Numbered from the stretch's first letter, positions 26,330 through 35,522 are shown. The stretch is 64,000 nt of DNA from Spirosoma utsteinense (GCF_014282275.1 NZ_VFIA01000027.1:27975-91974), one strand, 5' to 3'. Made by a program: numbers and translations. The notes: generated by a model not told the origin, from the letters alone.

Positions 26330-27484
26330 ATGAAGAAATACGACTTTATTATCGCTGGGGGCGGCATGGCGGGATTGAGTCTGGCGTACTATATGACCCG
26401 CTCATCACTACGTGACCGGTCGATCCTGATCCTGGACCGTGAACAGAAAAATCGCAATGACCGTACCTGGTGCTTCTGGGAGAACGGGGCAGGTCCGTTC
26501 GAATCGATTATGTTCCGCAAATGGAACACAGTGAACTTTCATGGTACTACCCATTCGGGTCCGCTCGACCTCGGGACGTATGAGTATAAAATGTTGCGGG
26601 GCATCGATTTCTATGCGTTCGTGCAGAAAGAACTGGATAAGTGGCCTAATATTGAACGTCGACAGGCAACCATCAACCGCATCAAAGACACCCCTCAGGG
26701 AGGTTTCGTCATAGCTGATGACGAACCGTACATAGCTGATTATGTATTCGACAGTACGTTGACGCTGCGCACCGATCAGCCCGAGAACCATAATCTGCTA
26801 CAGCATTTCAAGGGGTGGGTGATAAAAACAGAAAGGCCCTGCTTTGATCCAAAACAGCCCGAAATTATGGATTTTCGGGTAGAGCAGCATGGCGACTGCC
26901 GGTTTGTTTATGTAATGCCGTTCGACGCGCAGACCGCTCTTGTCGAGTTTACGCTCTTCAACGACAAGTTGATGACCGATGCTGAATATGATGCGGATAT
27001 TACCCGTTATCTGGAACAGTATCTGGATACAGGCACGTATCAAATTGACGAAACGGAGTATGGTATTATCCCAATGAGTGATACCCATACTGAAGAAAAC
27101 CCTTCGGAGCACATTGTCCGGATTGGTACATCGGGTGGACATACAAAGGCTTCTACAGGGTATACTTTCCAGCGTACTCAGCGCTACCTGCGGGCTATTG
27201 TCGAGAACATGGCCGCTACGGGAGTCCCCAATCGCAATCCCCCCTGGTTTAATAAGCGATTCAAGTTATATGACAGTATTTTCCTCAATGTCCTGCAAAA
27301 ACGCCGTCATTCCGCTGCCGACGTTTTTACGCGGTTCTATGCGGAGAACCATCCGGTCAAAGCGTTCCGGTTTCTGGACGAAGACACCCGGTTTTTCGAC
27401 GAAATCCGGTTGTTCACGACCATGCCCTGGTGGCCGTTCACAGCAGCCTTTTTCGATGTGATACGCCGGAAACTGATTGGTTGA
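26330..27484 (+). CDS. crtY: Lycopene cyclase (CrtY type)
   Basis: 384 residues from ATG 26330. The N-terminal FAD/NAD-binding motif YDFIIAGGGMAGLSLAYYM is followed by the cyclase signature NDRTWCFWE near residue 40; further on are VYVMPFDAQTALVEFTLF and GTSGGHTKASTGYTF. Bacterial CrtY converts lycopene to beta-carotene and needs FAD with NAD(P)H. The other carotenoid genes (crtE, crtB, crtI) are not in this window, so the pathway is scattered in this genome. It lies between lipA and metK, which are unrelated. Confidence 0.88.
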   Translation: MKKYDFIIAGGGMAGLSLAYYMTRSSLRDRSILILDREQKNRNDRTWCFWENGAGPFESIMFRKWNTVNFHGTTHSGPLDLGTYEYKMLRGIDFYAFVQKELDKWPNIERRQATINRIKDTPQGGFVIADDEPYIADYVFDSTLTLRTDQPENHNLLQHFKGWVIKTERPCFDPKQPEIMDFRVEQHGDCRFVYVMPFDAQTALVEFTLFNDKLMTDAEYDADITRYLEQYLDTGTYQIDETEYGIIPMSDTHTEENPSEHIVRIGTSGGHTKASTGYTFQRTQRYLRAIVENMAATGVPNRNPPWFNKRFKLYDSIFLNVLQKRRHSAADVFTRFYAENHPVKAFRFLDEDTRFFDEIRLFTTMPWWPFTAAFFDVIRRKLIG

Positions 27485-27518
27485 GCCGCGAACTATGTAA
27501 TCGGCCTTCTGTTATTAC

Positions 27519-27548
27519 TTGTCACCTTCCGGGAAACCCTTAGCTTTG
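27519..27548 (+). promoter_or_regulatory. Promoter of metK
   Basis: TTG (27519-27521), 19 bp, and TAGCTTTG (27541-27548) match the Bacteroidota -33/-7 consensus exactly. ATG lies 48 bp after the -7 box; the leader is too short for a SAM riboswitch. Confidence 0.75.
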
Positions 27549-27595
27549 CAGCGACTAACGCTTTGTTCGTACTAACCAAGTCATCTGGAGAATCA

Positions 27596-28873
27596 ATGCC
27601 TTATCTTTTCACTTCCGAGTCCGTTTCCGAGGGACACCCTGATAAAGTCGCTGACCAAATTTCTGACGCTTTAATTGACAACTTTTTAGCGTTCGATCCG
27701 TCCAGCAAGGTAGCCTGCGAAACACTCGTAACAACTGGACAGGTTGTACTGGCCGGTGAAATCAAAACGGACACGTATCTCGACGTTCAAAAAATCACTC
27801 GCGACGTCATTCGCAAGATCGGTTATACCAAGAGTGAATACATGTTCGAGGCTAACTCCTGCGGTATATTCTCGGCCCTCCACGATCAATCGGCCGATAT
27901 CAATCAGGGTGTTGACCGTGTAGTCGATAGCCAGGACTTCGAGAGCCTGGCCAACGCCCAGGGCGCGGGCGATCAGGGCATGATGTTTGGTTATGCAACC
28001 AACGAAACCGATAACTATATGCCGCTGCCGCTGGATCTGGCGCATGCCATCCTGCGTGAAATGTCGGTTATTCGCAACAATGAAATCGAGTTGATGCCTT
28101 ATCTGCGTCCCGATGCCAAATCGCAGGTAACGATCGAGTACTCCGACGACGATCAGCCAATCCGCATCGATACCATTGTTGTTTCTACCCAGCACGACGA
28201 TTTTGCTGACGATGCAACGATGCTGGCTAAAATTCGTGAAGACATTATCAACGTTGTTATTCCGCGGGTAAAATCGGCACAGAAAGCGGAATTACAGGGA
28301 CTTTTCGATGGCGACATCACTTATTATATCAACCCAACCGGTAAGTTCGTCATTGGCGGACCACACGGAGATACCGGTCTGACGGGTCGTAAAATCATTG
28401 TTGACACGTATGGTGGTAAGGGAGCGCACGGCGGTGGGGCTTTCTCGGGTAAAGATCCTTCTAAAGTAGACCGGTCTGCTGCCTACGCCACGCGGCATAT
28501 TGCCAAAAACCTGGTAGCTGCCGGGCTTTGCGATCAGGTACTTGTGCAGGTTTCCTATGCCATCGGAGTTGCTAAACCCTGTGGCCTGTATGTTAACACG
28601 TACGGAACCGCTAAAATAGACATGCACGATGGGGTGATTGCCGAGAAGATTGCCCAACTGTTTGATATGCGTCCTTACGCCATCGAACAGCGGCTGAAGC
28701 TCCGGAATCCAATCTACTCCGAAACGGCTGCTTATGGTCATATGGGGCGAAAAAATGAGATAGTAACCAAAACCTTTGGGTCTAACGGCCAGACAAAACA
28801 AGTGGAGGTAGAACTCTTTACCTGGGAAAAACTTGATTTCGTTGACAAGGTGAAAGCCGCGTTTGGCTTGTAA
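27596..28873 (+). CDS. metK: S-adenosylmethionine synthetase
   Basis: 425 residues from ATG 27596 ([21 protein letters not shown]). Family features: [12 protein letters not shown] near residue 122, the metal and phosphate-binding [20 protein letters not shown], and [20 protein letters not shown]. It makes S-adenosylmethionine from methionine and ATP; SAM feeds QueA, LipA and the methyltransferases in this window. Expression is likely constitutive from the strong promoter just upstream. Confidence 0.98.
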   Translation: MPYLFTSESVSEGHPDKVADQISDALIDNFLAFDPSSKVACETLVTTGQVVLAGEIKTDTYLDVQKITRDVIRKIGYTKSEYMFEANSCGIFSALHDQSADINQGVDRVVDSQDFESLANAQGAGDQGMMFGYATNETDNYMPLPLDLAHAILREMSVIRNNEIELMPYLRPDAKSQVTIEYSDDDQPIRIDTIVVSTQHDDFADDATMLAKIREDIINVVIPRVKSAQKAELQGLFDGDITYYINPTGKFVIGGPHGDTGLTGRKIIVDTYGGKGAHGGGAFSGKDPSKVDRSAAYATRHIAKNLVAAGLCDQVLVQVSYAIGVAKPCGLYVNTYGTAKIDMHDGVIAEKIAQLFDMRPYAIEQRLKLRNPIYSETAAYGHMGRKNEIVTKTFGSNGQTKQVEVELFTWEKLDFVDKVKAAFGL

Positions 28874-28916
28874 TAAACGAACGGGTGTACGGACTAAGAT
28901 CCCAATGCCTGATGTA

Positions 28917-28958
28917 AAATGACGAAAGCCACCCTTTTCAGGATGGCTTTCGTCATTT
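28917..28958. terminator. 15-bp hairpin between metK and hpf
   Basis: Perfect arms 28917-28931 and 28944-28958 (AAATGACGAAAGCCA and its complement), with two further G-C pairs after one mismatch. Terminates metK on + and hpf on -. Confidence 0.85.
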
Positions 28959-28971
28959 ACTGATAATCAGT

Positions 28972-29346
28972 CTATAACTCATCAGGTTCGAAGACCTCGT
29001 CTTCCTGAACCCTGGATTTTGCTTCTGTAATAGCTGGGCTGGAAAAATCACTTCGTTTCTCTTTGCAGCGAACAAGCTTATCTTTCAATACATCGAGCAC
29101 ACGATCGGTGGCGCTTTCGAAACTTTTGTCGTGTTCCTTCACGAAGAGCTCCTTGCCGGGGATTGTAAGGCGGACTTCAACGACTTTCTCCTTCACTTTG
29201 TTGGAGTCAGCCCCTTCTAATCGTAGAAACACCTCTGCGCCAATAATACGGTCATGGAACGTGTCTAATTTATTGAGTTTCGCCTGAATGAAATCGAGCA
29301 GGCTTTGATCTGCCGTGAACTTAACGGCGTGCATTTGTAGTCTCAT
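28972..29346 (-). CDS. hpf: Ribosome hibernation promoting factor / sigma-54 modulation protein
   Basis: 124 residues from ATG 29346 (MRLQMHAVKFTADQSLLDFI); the longer frame to 29415 overlaps the promoter. The core beta-alpha-beta-beta-beta-alpha fold is seen in AVKFTADQSLLDFIQAKLNK, EVFLRLEGADSNKVKEKVVE and ESATDRVLDVLKDKLVR. This short type binds the 30S decoding site in stationary phase and promotes 100S dimers. It ends with an acidic tail. Confidence 0.9.
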   Translation of the reverse strand: MRLQMHAVKFTADQSLLDFIQAKLNKLDTFHDRIIGAEVFLRLEGADSNKVKEKVVEVRLTIPGKELFVKEHDKSFESATDRVLDVLKDKLVRCKEKRSDFSSPAITEAKSRVQEDEVFEPDEL

Positions 29347-29414
29347 TGTGTCGCTTTTAAAGGTGAATTGAAACAGAACATCAATGGATTGTCTAAGTTT
29401 GACTATTACGGCCA

Positions 29415-29444
29415 CAAAGTCAAGTGCTGCTACGAAAGATGCAA
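29415..29444 (-). promoter_or_regulatory. Promoter of hpf
   Basis: On the minus strand TTG (29444-29442), 19 bp, then TGACTTTG (29422-29415), one base from TAnnTTTG. It lies ~62 nt upstream of the hpf start. Confidence 0.55.
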
Positions 29445-29556
29445 TTCCGTTTCACGCACGAGGCTGGCGTGAGATCGTTAGTGGGTCATACTATTCAATT
29501 TGAGTGGCTCTGTGGAACGTTTGACAAGTTAAGTTCTTCGTAAAGTATAATTTCGT

Positions 29557-30927
29557 TTATTTTAAGTAAACACAAATAGGGTTTTTCGGCCGTAATGTAA
29601 TCAACGGATGTGGGTTTATTCGCTGGTTGGGCACCGGGAAAATCGAAAAGGTCCGTACCAGCATCGCCAACAGGATCTGCATTTCCATTAGAGCAAATTG
29701 ATTGCCAATACATAAACGGGGACCTCCCCCAAATGGTAAATACGCATACGAATGCCGGGATGGGAGGGTGCCGCTGGTATTTGGGGCAAACCGCTCCGGG
29801 TCGAACCGTTCGGGGTCAGGCCAGCTCGCGGGATCGCGGTGTAGCAGGTAAGGGCTTACTAATGCCGTTGAGCCGGCCGGAATGGTATGAGGGCCTATCG
29901 GGTCATCGGCTATGGCTAATCGGCTCATGATCCAGGCGGGCGGGTAAAGCCGTAACGATTCCTGAACGACCTGCATCGCATACGGTAAGGCCCTGAAAGC
30001 ATCGGGTGGGGGTGTCCGCTTATCGCCAAGAACGGTTTTCGCTTCGGCCTGTAGCCGGGCCAGAACGGCCGGGTGCTCTGTCAGGAGATGCAGCGTCCAG
30101 GCCATGGAAACGGCGGTCGTTTCGTGGCCGGCTGCGAAGATAGTTACGCATTCGTCACGTAGCTGCTGATCCGACATGCGTTCGCCGGTATCTTCATCTT
30201 CTGTACCCTGAAGCATAGCCAGCAGATCATCCCGCTGGTCTGTATGGTCATTCCGACGTTGGTTGATGACTCCGTAAATGAACGAGTCAACGAGTTCGCC
30301 CGCGCGCCTGAAGCGTTGGTGAGCGGGCGTTGGCCACCGCATGGGAAACCGGATCGGTGATAACATCCGCTGGTTAGCCTGAAATTGCAAGGTGTCGAGG
30401 GCCATTGATAAACCATCGAGTTTGCCAATCACATCAGAGCCGAACAGGGTTTTGCAGACAATGCGCATCGTTACATCCATAAGTGCCTGCGATGCGTTGA
30501 GGGGCTGGCTGTGGTTGAGCTGCCTGAGATCATCGATCCAATCGGCGGTCTCGTCAACCATCGTCTGGGCCAGTGCTGCCAGGCGCTGCCGGTGAAAAGC
30601 AGGCTGTGCCAACCGCCGTTGCCGTCGCCAGAAGTCACCATCGCTGGTGAGCAGCCCGTTGCCCAGGAAGATCTTCAGCACGTTGAACGCCGGAGAACGA
30701 ACATAATTTCGGTGATTCTCCTGGATAACGTGTCTGGCATCGTCAGGTTGAAGAACGAGATACTGGTGTCGGCCGCCAATACGCAGATGAACGATACGGT
30801 CATAGCGCTTTTGGAGGGTGTTCAGTATAGCCAGCGGATCGCGAAGAAAGGAAAGCGTATTTCCCAACATCGGCAGGCCGGGGTGTAAGGGAGCAGGGCG
30901 GGTAGGGGAGGAGTTGAGAGTTTCCAT
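29557..30927 (-). CDS. Cytochrome P450
   Basis: 456 residues. The I-helix motif is [14 protein letters not shown], the K-helix ExxR is in [10 protein letters not shown], and the haem loop is [11 protein letters not shown] with the axial Cys. The proline-rich opening [13 protein letters not shown] is typical. METLNSS at 30927 is the best start because the longer frame begins inside a hairpin. Soluble; needs ferredoxin/reductase partners that are not seen nearby. Substrate unknown. Confidence 0.92.
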   Translation of the reverse strand: METLNSSPTRPAPLHPGLPMLGNTLSFLRDPLAILNTLQKRYDRIVHLRIGGRHQYLVLQPDDARHVIQENHRNYVRSPAFNVLKIFLGNGLLTSDGDFWRRQRRLAQPAFHRQRLAALAQTMVDETADWIDDLRQLNHSQPLNASQALMDVTMRIVCKTLFGSDVIGKLDGLSMALDTLQFQANQRMLSPIRFPMRWPTPAHQRFRRAGELVDSFIYGVINQRRNDHTDQRDDLLAMLQGTEDEDTGERMSDQQLRDECVTIFAAGHETTAVSMAWTLHLLTEHPAVLARLQAEAKTVLGDKRTPPPDAFRALPYAMQVVQESLRLYPPAWIMSRLAIADDPIGPHTIPAGSTALVSPYLLHRDPASWPDPERFDPERFAPNTSGTLPSRHSYAYLPFGGGPRLCIGNQFALMEMQILLAMLVRTFSIFPVPNQRINPHPLITLRPKNPICVYLK

Positions 30928-30928
30928 C

Positions 30929-30983
30929 AAAAAACGCTGGATAGTAGCCGTCGGCAATATGCAGACTAATCTACTATCCAGCG
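30929..30983 (-). terminator. 13-bp hairpin plus T-run directly before the P450 start
   Basis: Perfect arms CGCTGGATAGTAG (30935-30947) and its complement (30971-30983) with a 23-nt loop; on the minus strand a run TTTTTTG follows, ending one base before the P450 ATG. It terminates the SDR transcript or attenuates the P450 gene. Confidence 0.8.
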
Positions 30984-31003
30984 CTCAATAGTTGGTATCC
31001 TGT

Positions 31004-31870
31004 CTAGGAATTAATCACTTCACCTCCGTTGACATGGATGACCTGACCCGTAAAATACGAAGCATCTTCCGAAGCCAGAAAGACATAGGCCGGTGCTAGC
31101 TCTGCGGGTTGGCCGGGGCGTTCCATAGGCGTGTCCTTCCCAAATTTTTCTACTTCTTCCGGCGATTTGGTTGCTACGATCAACGGTGTCCAGATCGGTC
31201 CGGGTGCTACGGCATTGACGCGTATACCCCGGTCGACCAGGTTCTGCGAGAGCGAACGGGTAAAGGCGGTAACGGCTCCTTTAGTAGCGGCATAATCGAT
31301 CAGCGCTTTGCTGCCGCGGTAAGACACCACGGATGTCGTATTGATGATGCAGTCATAAGCACCCATATGGGGCAGCAAGTTCTTTGTCAGGCGGAACATA
31401 GCCAGGATGTTCAGCTCGAACGTCTGGCGCATCTGCTCATCCGTTATATCGGTAAACTCGTGCTGTTCGACGTGATTGGCTGCGTTGTTCACCAACACGT
31501 TGACATGATGGTAGGTGCTGATGATCTTACCAACCGATTCCCGAATAAAAGAGAGGCTCTTCAGGTCGCCTGCCAGCAACAGACAGCGACGTCCTTCGGC
31601 TTCGATCAGTTCTTTGGTTTTCTGGGCATCCTGTTCCTCTCGTGGATGATAGATGAGCGCCAGATCGGCGCCTTCAAGAGCAAAATGCACCGCAACGGCC
31701 CGCCCAATGCCCGAGTCACCCCCGGTGATGACGGCAATTTTATCCTTCAGTTTTTCGGCCCCCTGGTAATTGTCCCGAATGTAAATCGGTTGCGGGTCCA
31801 TTTCGTACTCCAGACCAGGCTGCGCATCCTGATGCTGCGGTTTGACGTCTATTTCAAAATCAGTTGTCAT
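31004..31870 (-). CDS. Short-chain dehydrogenase/reductase (YghA-like)
   Basis: 288 residues from ATG 31870. The Rossmann motif is AVITGGDSGIGRAV, the NNA motif VLVNNAANH, catalytic Ser in INTTSVVSY, and the Tyr/Lys pair in IDYAATKG. The N-terminal arm (PQHQDAQPGLEYEMDPQPIY) identifies the glucose/general-stress SDR subgroup. The gene downstream of the SDR at 31961 is its tandem paralogue, with a hairpin between them. The catalytic Y-x3-K is intact, so it is probably active on an aldehyde or sugar. Confidence 0.92.
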   Translation of the reverse strand: MTTDFEIDVKPQHQDAQPGLEYEMDPQPIYIRDNYQGAEKLKDKIAVITGGDSGIGRAVAVHFALEGADLALIYHPREEQDAQKTKELIEAEGRRCLLLAGDLKSLSFIRESVGKIISTYHHVNVLVNNAANHVEQHEFTDITDEQMRQTFELNILAMFRLTKNLLPHMGAYDCIINTTSVVSYRGSKALIDYAATKGAVTAFTRSLSQNLVDRGIRVNAVAPGPIWTPLIVATKSPEEVEKFGKDTPMERPGQPAELAPAYVFLASEDASYFTGQVIHVNGGEVINS

Positions 31871-31894
31871 AACGATGTTAATTAGTCTGTAAAA

Positions 31895-31951
31895 GCTGTG
31901 TTGGATTATAGGGCCCTGTTGAGCTGACGCTCTGGAAACCAATAACACAGC
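31895..31951 (-). terminator. Weak hairpin between the tandem SDR genes
   Basis: Arms GCTGTGTT and AACACAGC (31895-31902 with 31944-31951) and, on the minus strand, TTTTACAG after it. It may reduce read-through from the upstream SDR. Confidence 0.4.
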
Positions 31952-31960
31952 AACGGTTTA

Positions 31961-32815
31961 CTACGTATTTATGATCGTACCGCCATTAGGATGAAGTACC
32001 TGCCCGGTTATGTAAGAAGCATCTTCCGAAGCTAGAAAAACATAGGCAGGCCCTACCTCGCTGGGCTGGCCGGGTCGTTTCATGGGTACATCCTTGCCAA
32101 ACGAAGGTATTTGCTTAGCCTCTACCGATGCGGGGTTGAGCGGTGTCCAGATCGGTCCGGGTGCCACGCCATTGACCCGAATACCTTTGGAAACCAGGTT
32201 ACTCGACAAGGCCCGGGTAAACGTCATGATAGCGCCTTTTGTAGACGAATATTCGAGCAGATCGGCTCGGCCCTGATAGGCCGTGACGGAGGTCGTGTTA
32301 ATAATCGAGTCCCCTTTCTGCATATGCGGAACCGCAGCTTTCGTGACCCGAAAGAAGGAGTAGATATTTGTCTCGTAAGTATCCAGCAAGTCCTCGTCAA
32401 GCGCTTCTTCGAGCGTTTTATGCGCCAGTTGAAGCCCCGCGTTATTCACCAGAATGTTTAGCTTGCCTAACTGCCGAACGGTCTCCTCCACAATATATTT
32501 GCAGTACGCTTCCTGTCGGATATCGCCCGGCAGCAACACGCAGCGCCTGCCTTCGGCTTCGACGAGTTCTTTGGTTTTCTGCGCGTCAACGTCTTCCCGA
32601 TCCATGTAGGAAATGGCAACATCGGCACCTTCGCGGGCAAAGTGGACGGCTACTGACCGGCCAATGCCCGAGTCGCCACCGGTTATAAGCGCAACTTTAT
32701 CCTTGAGTTTGTTGGCACCTTTGTAGAGGTGTCGGATTACCTTCGGCTGTGGATTGAGGTCTGCCTCGATTCCGGGTTGAGTATCCTGATGCTGAGGGGG
32801 AATTTTAGCTTCCAT
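31961..32815 (-). CDS. Short-chain dehydrogenase/reductase (YghA-like), tandem copy
   Basis: 284 residues. ALITGGDSGIGRSV, NILVNNAGLQ, SIINTTSVTAY and LEYSSTKG give the cofactor-binding and catalytic residues, all intact. Same N-terminal arm as its neighbour (PPQHQDTQPGIEADLNPQPK) and obvious full-length similarity, so this is a recent or maintained duplication. It is divergent from the GMC oxidoreductase. Confidence 0.93.
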   Translation of the reverse strand: MEAKIPPQHQDTQPGIEADLNPQPKVIRHLYKGANKLKDKVALITGGDSGIGRSVAVHFAREGADVAISYMDREDVDAQKTKELVEAEGRRCVLLPGDIRQEAYCKYIVEETVRQLGKLNILVNNAGLQLAHKTLEEALDEDLLDTYETNIYSFFRVTKAAVPHMQKGDSIINTTSVTAYQGRADLLEYSSTKGAIMTFTRALSSNLVSKGIRVNGVAPGPIWTPLNPASVEAKQIPSFGKDVPMKRPGQPSEVGPAYVFLASEDASYITGQVLHPNGGTIINT

Positions 32816-32869
32816 AACGTGGCTTTATTGTTTTATCTGTTTTGATAAGCCCAAAGCCGCGCCGGTTGT

Positions 32870-32899
32870 TTGTATAAATCTATTGAAATAGTAGATTTT
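32870..32899 (+). promoter_or_regulatory. Promoter of the GMC operon
   Basis: TTG (32870-32872), 19 bp, then TAGATTTT (32892-32899), one base from TAnnTTTG. The ATG lies 51 bp further. Confidence 0.55.
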
Positions 32900-32949
32900 T
32901 TGCCGCCTATAAATTAATACGTAATATCGTAATCCTAAAAACAAATAGC

Positions 32950-34683
32950 ATGCATATCAATGGCGACGCCCGCAAGCAAAACACCTACGATGCTATTGTA
33001 ATCGGTTCGGGAATTAGCGGAGGATGGGCGGCTAAAGATCTCTGTGAGAAGGGGTTGAAAACGCTCGTACTCGAACGTGGACGCGATGTCAAACACATTG
33101 TCGACTACCCAACGGCTACGCTCAATCCCTGGGAGTTCCCGCACCGCAACCGCATGCCGGAAGACTTTGACAAGGCAAATCCCATTGCAACGAAGTGTTA
33201 TGCACTGGACGAAGCAACGGAGCAGTTTTTTGTCAAGGATGCCGAGCACCCCTACGTACAGGAGAAGCCCTTCGACTGGATCAAGGGCTACCAGGTAGGC
33301 GGGAAGTCGTTGATCTGGGCGCGGCAAACCCAGCGCTGGAGTAAATTCGATTTTGAAGCCAACGCCCGCGACGGGGCCGCCGTAGACTGGCCCATCCGTT
33401 ACGAAGATGTAGCGCCCTGGTACAGCCACGTTGAAAAATTCGTGGGCATCAGTGGCAATAAAGACGGGCTGGAAACGCTGCCCGATGGCGAGTTCCTGAA
33501 GCCCTGGGAGCTAAACTGCGTAGAGAAACACATTCAGAAGCGCGTAGCCGACAGCTATAAAGACCGCCATGTAATCATTGGCCGGTGCGCCCACCTGACC
33601 GATCCGCAACAAATTCACTACGACCAGGGGAGGGCACAGTGTCAGGCACGGCATTTGTGCTACCGGGGTTGCCTGTACGGGGCATATTTCAGCAGTAATT
33701 CTTCGACCTTGCCGTGGGCTGCTAAAACGGGTAATCTCACCCTCCGGCCTGATTCGATCGTTCACTCCATTATTTACGACGAAGCCTCGGCCGGTACGTT
33801 AGGAAAGGGTGGCCGGGCTACGGGCGTTCGGGTGATTGATACGCATACCCGGCAACTAACGGAGTATTACGCGCGCATTATCTTTGTAAATGCGGCCTGC
33901 CTCAATACAAACCTGCTATTACTTCACTCGACTTCGCGCCGGTTTCCGAATGGATTGGGGAACGACAGCGGAACGCTCGGCCGGTACGTAGCCTTTCATA
34001 ACTACCGTGGCAATATCACCGCTGACTATGAAGGATTCGAAGACGGGTACTATTACGGGCGTCGGCCTACTACTGCGTTCATGCCTAACTTTCGTAATGT
34101 CGATAAGCAGGAGGTGAATTTTCAGCGTGGTTATATGGTTGCGTTCAGTGCAGCCCGGTCGGGTTGGCAACGGGGAAATGCAGAGGATGGATTTGGGGCC
34201 GATTTTAAAAACAAGGTGACCGACCCCGGTGCATGGCATGTGTTTATGATGATGCAGGGTGAAACCGTACCCCGCTATGAAAATCATGTCCGGCTCAGTG
34301 CCGATCAAAAAGACCCATGGGGAATCCCTCAACTTATCACGTCTATTGGGTACACTAAGAATGATCTGGACATGATGAAGGACTTTCTGGAGCAGGGAGC
34401 CGACATGCTGGATAAGGCTGGATGTACGAACATCAACCCCTACGATGACCACCGCAATCCCGGTCTCGATATCCACGAGATGGGTGGCGTCCGGATGGGA
34501 CGTGACCCAAAAACGTCCATGCTGAATGCCTATAACCAGATGCACAGCGTTAAGAACGTGTTCGTGACCGATGGTGCAGCCATGACATCGACGGGTACTC
34601 AGAATCCGTCCATTACCTTTATGGCTTTGACGGCCCGAGCGGTTAATTATGCCGTTGCGGAAATGAAAAAAAAGAATTTATAA
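32950..34683 (+). CDS. GMC-family FAD oxidoreductase
   Basis: 577 residues. The FAD-binding motif AIVIGSGISGGWAAKDLCEKG opens the protein, with QVGGKSLIWARQTQRW following. The C-terminal GMC signature DIHEMGGVRMGRDPKTS and NVFVTDGAAMTSTGTQNPS ends it, with the His/Asn pair for catalysis. No signal peptide and no Tat arginines, so it is probably cytoplasmic or partnered. It resembles gluconate/glucose dehydrogenase flavoproteins that work with a small subunit and cytochrome. Two small genes follow directly. Confidence 0.9.
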   Translation: MHINGDARKQNTYDAIVIGSGISGGWAAKDLCEKGLKTLVLERGRDVKHIVDYPTATLNPWEFPHRNRMPEDFDKANPIATKCYALDEATEQFFVKDAEHPYVQEKPFDWIKGYQVGGKSLIWARQTQRWSKFDFEANARDGAAVDWPIRYEDVAPWYSHVEKFVGISGNKDGLETLPDGEFLKPWELNCVEKHIQKRVADSYKDRHVIIGRCAHLTDPQQIHYDQGRAQCQARHLCYRGCLYGAYFSSNSSTLPWAAKTGNLTLRPDSIVHSIIYDEASAGTLGKGGRATGVRVIDTHTRQLTEYYARIIFVNAACLNTNLLLLHSTSRRFPNGLGNDSGTLGRYVAFHNYRGNITADYEGFEDGYYYGRRPTTAFMPNFRNVDKQEVNFQRGYMVAFSAARSGWQRGNAEDGFGADFKNKVTDPGAWHVFMMMQGETVPRYENHVRLSADQKDPWGIPQLITSIGYTKNDLDMMKDFLEQGADMLDKAGCTNINPYDDHRNPGLDIHEMGGVRMGRDPKTSMLNAYNQMHSVKNVFVTDGAAMTSTGTQNPSITFMALTARAVNYAVAEMKKKNL

Positions 34684-34697
34684 GTTCATCAGATCGC

Positions 34698-35042
34698 ATG
34701 ACCAAATCTAAACTAACGCCCGAGGCTATGCTGGCCCGGTTGGCATTTTATCGTTCCCATGAGAAATTTCCTGATCCCGATTGGGTGAACCGGGAATTAC
34801 CCGTGCCTAACGAAACAGGTCGGCAGAAAATGAACCAGGCTGTCAACGAATTCATCGATTTCCTGGTCGTACTCATTGAGCGTGGGGATACTGAACCCGA
34901 AGAGTTTAAAGAAAATATTCAGGGATACGTTGATGCCTGGGATGTGCTACACTACAGCACTGACGAGATCGACTTCATCATCGACGTGGAGTGCTCAATT
35001 ATGCGCGTGGTGGGCGTCGACTGTAGCGAACTAGCCTTGTAG
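34698..35042 (+). CDS. Small hypothetical protein in the GMC operon
   Basis: 114 residues, acidic, helical, starting 14 bp after the GMC stop. Motifs: LARLAFYRSHEKFPDPDWV, FIDFLVVLIERGDTEPEEF and EIDFIIDVECSIMRVVGVD. No signal peptide, no Tat leader, and it does not look like the known small subunit of GMC dehydrogenases. Function unknown; the position suggests an accessory role. Confidence 0.75.
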   Translation: MTKSKLTPEAMLARLAFYRSHEKFPDPDWVNRELPVPNETGRQKMNQAVNEFIDFLVVLIERGDTEPEEFKENIQGYVDAWDVLHYSTDEIDFIIDVECSIMRVVGVDCSELAL

Positions 35043-35061
35043 CCCATCATCCCAGAATAAT

Positions 35062-35520
35062 ATGACCAGTGATACCACCAAACAGGATCTATACAATCAG
35101 TGTGTGGACTATGTTCAGCAGCGGATTAATACGGCAAAGTTAGCTATGGAAGCCGCCCAGGAGTCGGCTAATTCAGAATCCAAGAGCAGTGCCGGCGATA
35201 AATACGAAACTGGTCGGGCTATGGCTCAACTGGAGCGGGATCGGCATGCTCAACTGCTGGCGCAGGCCCGTAAAATGGAACATGAATTAACCCGGCTCAA
35301 CGTAGGAAAAGCGTATGAGACGGTTCAGCCGGGAAGTCTGGTAACGACCAACCGCGGTGTCTTTTTTATCAGCATTAGTGCCGGTAAGCTAGCCATTGCA
35401 GGTACTGATTACTTCGCCGTTTCTCCCGCTTCTCCTGTGGCCACGGCGCTATCAGGTCATAAGGTGGGCGACGCAGTGACGTTCAATACCGTTGTTTACC
35501 AGATCGTGTCAGTTTTTTAG
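35062..35520 (+). CDS. GreA/GreB-like C-terminal domain protein
   Basis: 152 residues. Residues ~15-80 form a coiled coil (INTAKLAMEAAQESAN, GRAMAQLERDRHAQLL) and the rest an FKBP-like domain: YFAVSPASPVATALSGHKVG followed by DAVTF resembles the Gre factor segment ISxxSPLgkALlGkkvGD. The architecture (coiled coil plus small beta domain) is that of GreA, but the acidic tip typical of active Gre factors is not obvious. The family has sometimes been given the label '3-oxoacyl-ACP synthase' in databases, which is not supported here. Confidence 0.7.
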   Translation: MTSDTTKQDLYNQCVDYVQQRINTAKLAMEAAQESANSESKSSAGDKYETGRAMAQLERDRHAQLLAQARKMEHELTRLNVGKAYETVQPGSLVTTNRGVFFISISAGKLAIAGTDYFAVSPASPVATALSGHKVGDAVTFNTVVYQIVSVF

Positions 35521-35522
35521 CC

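Noticed and set aside
27549..27595. Possible SAM riboswitch before metK
   Set aside because: The leader after the -7 box is under 50 nt, too short for any known SAM-binding RNA, and no such structure is visible.
31109..31885. A 258-codon + frame
   Set aside because: Antisense to the first SDR; no recognisable protein features.
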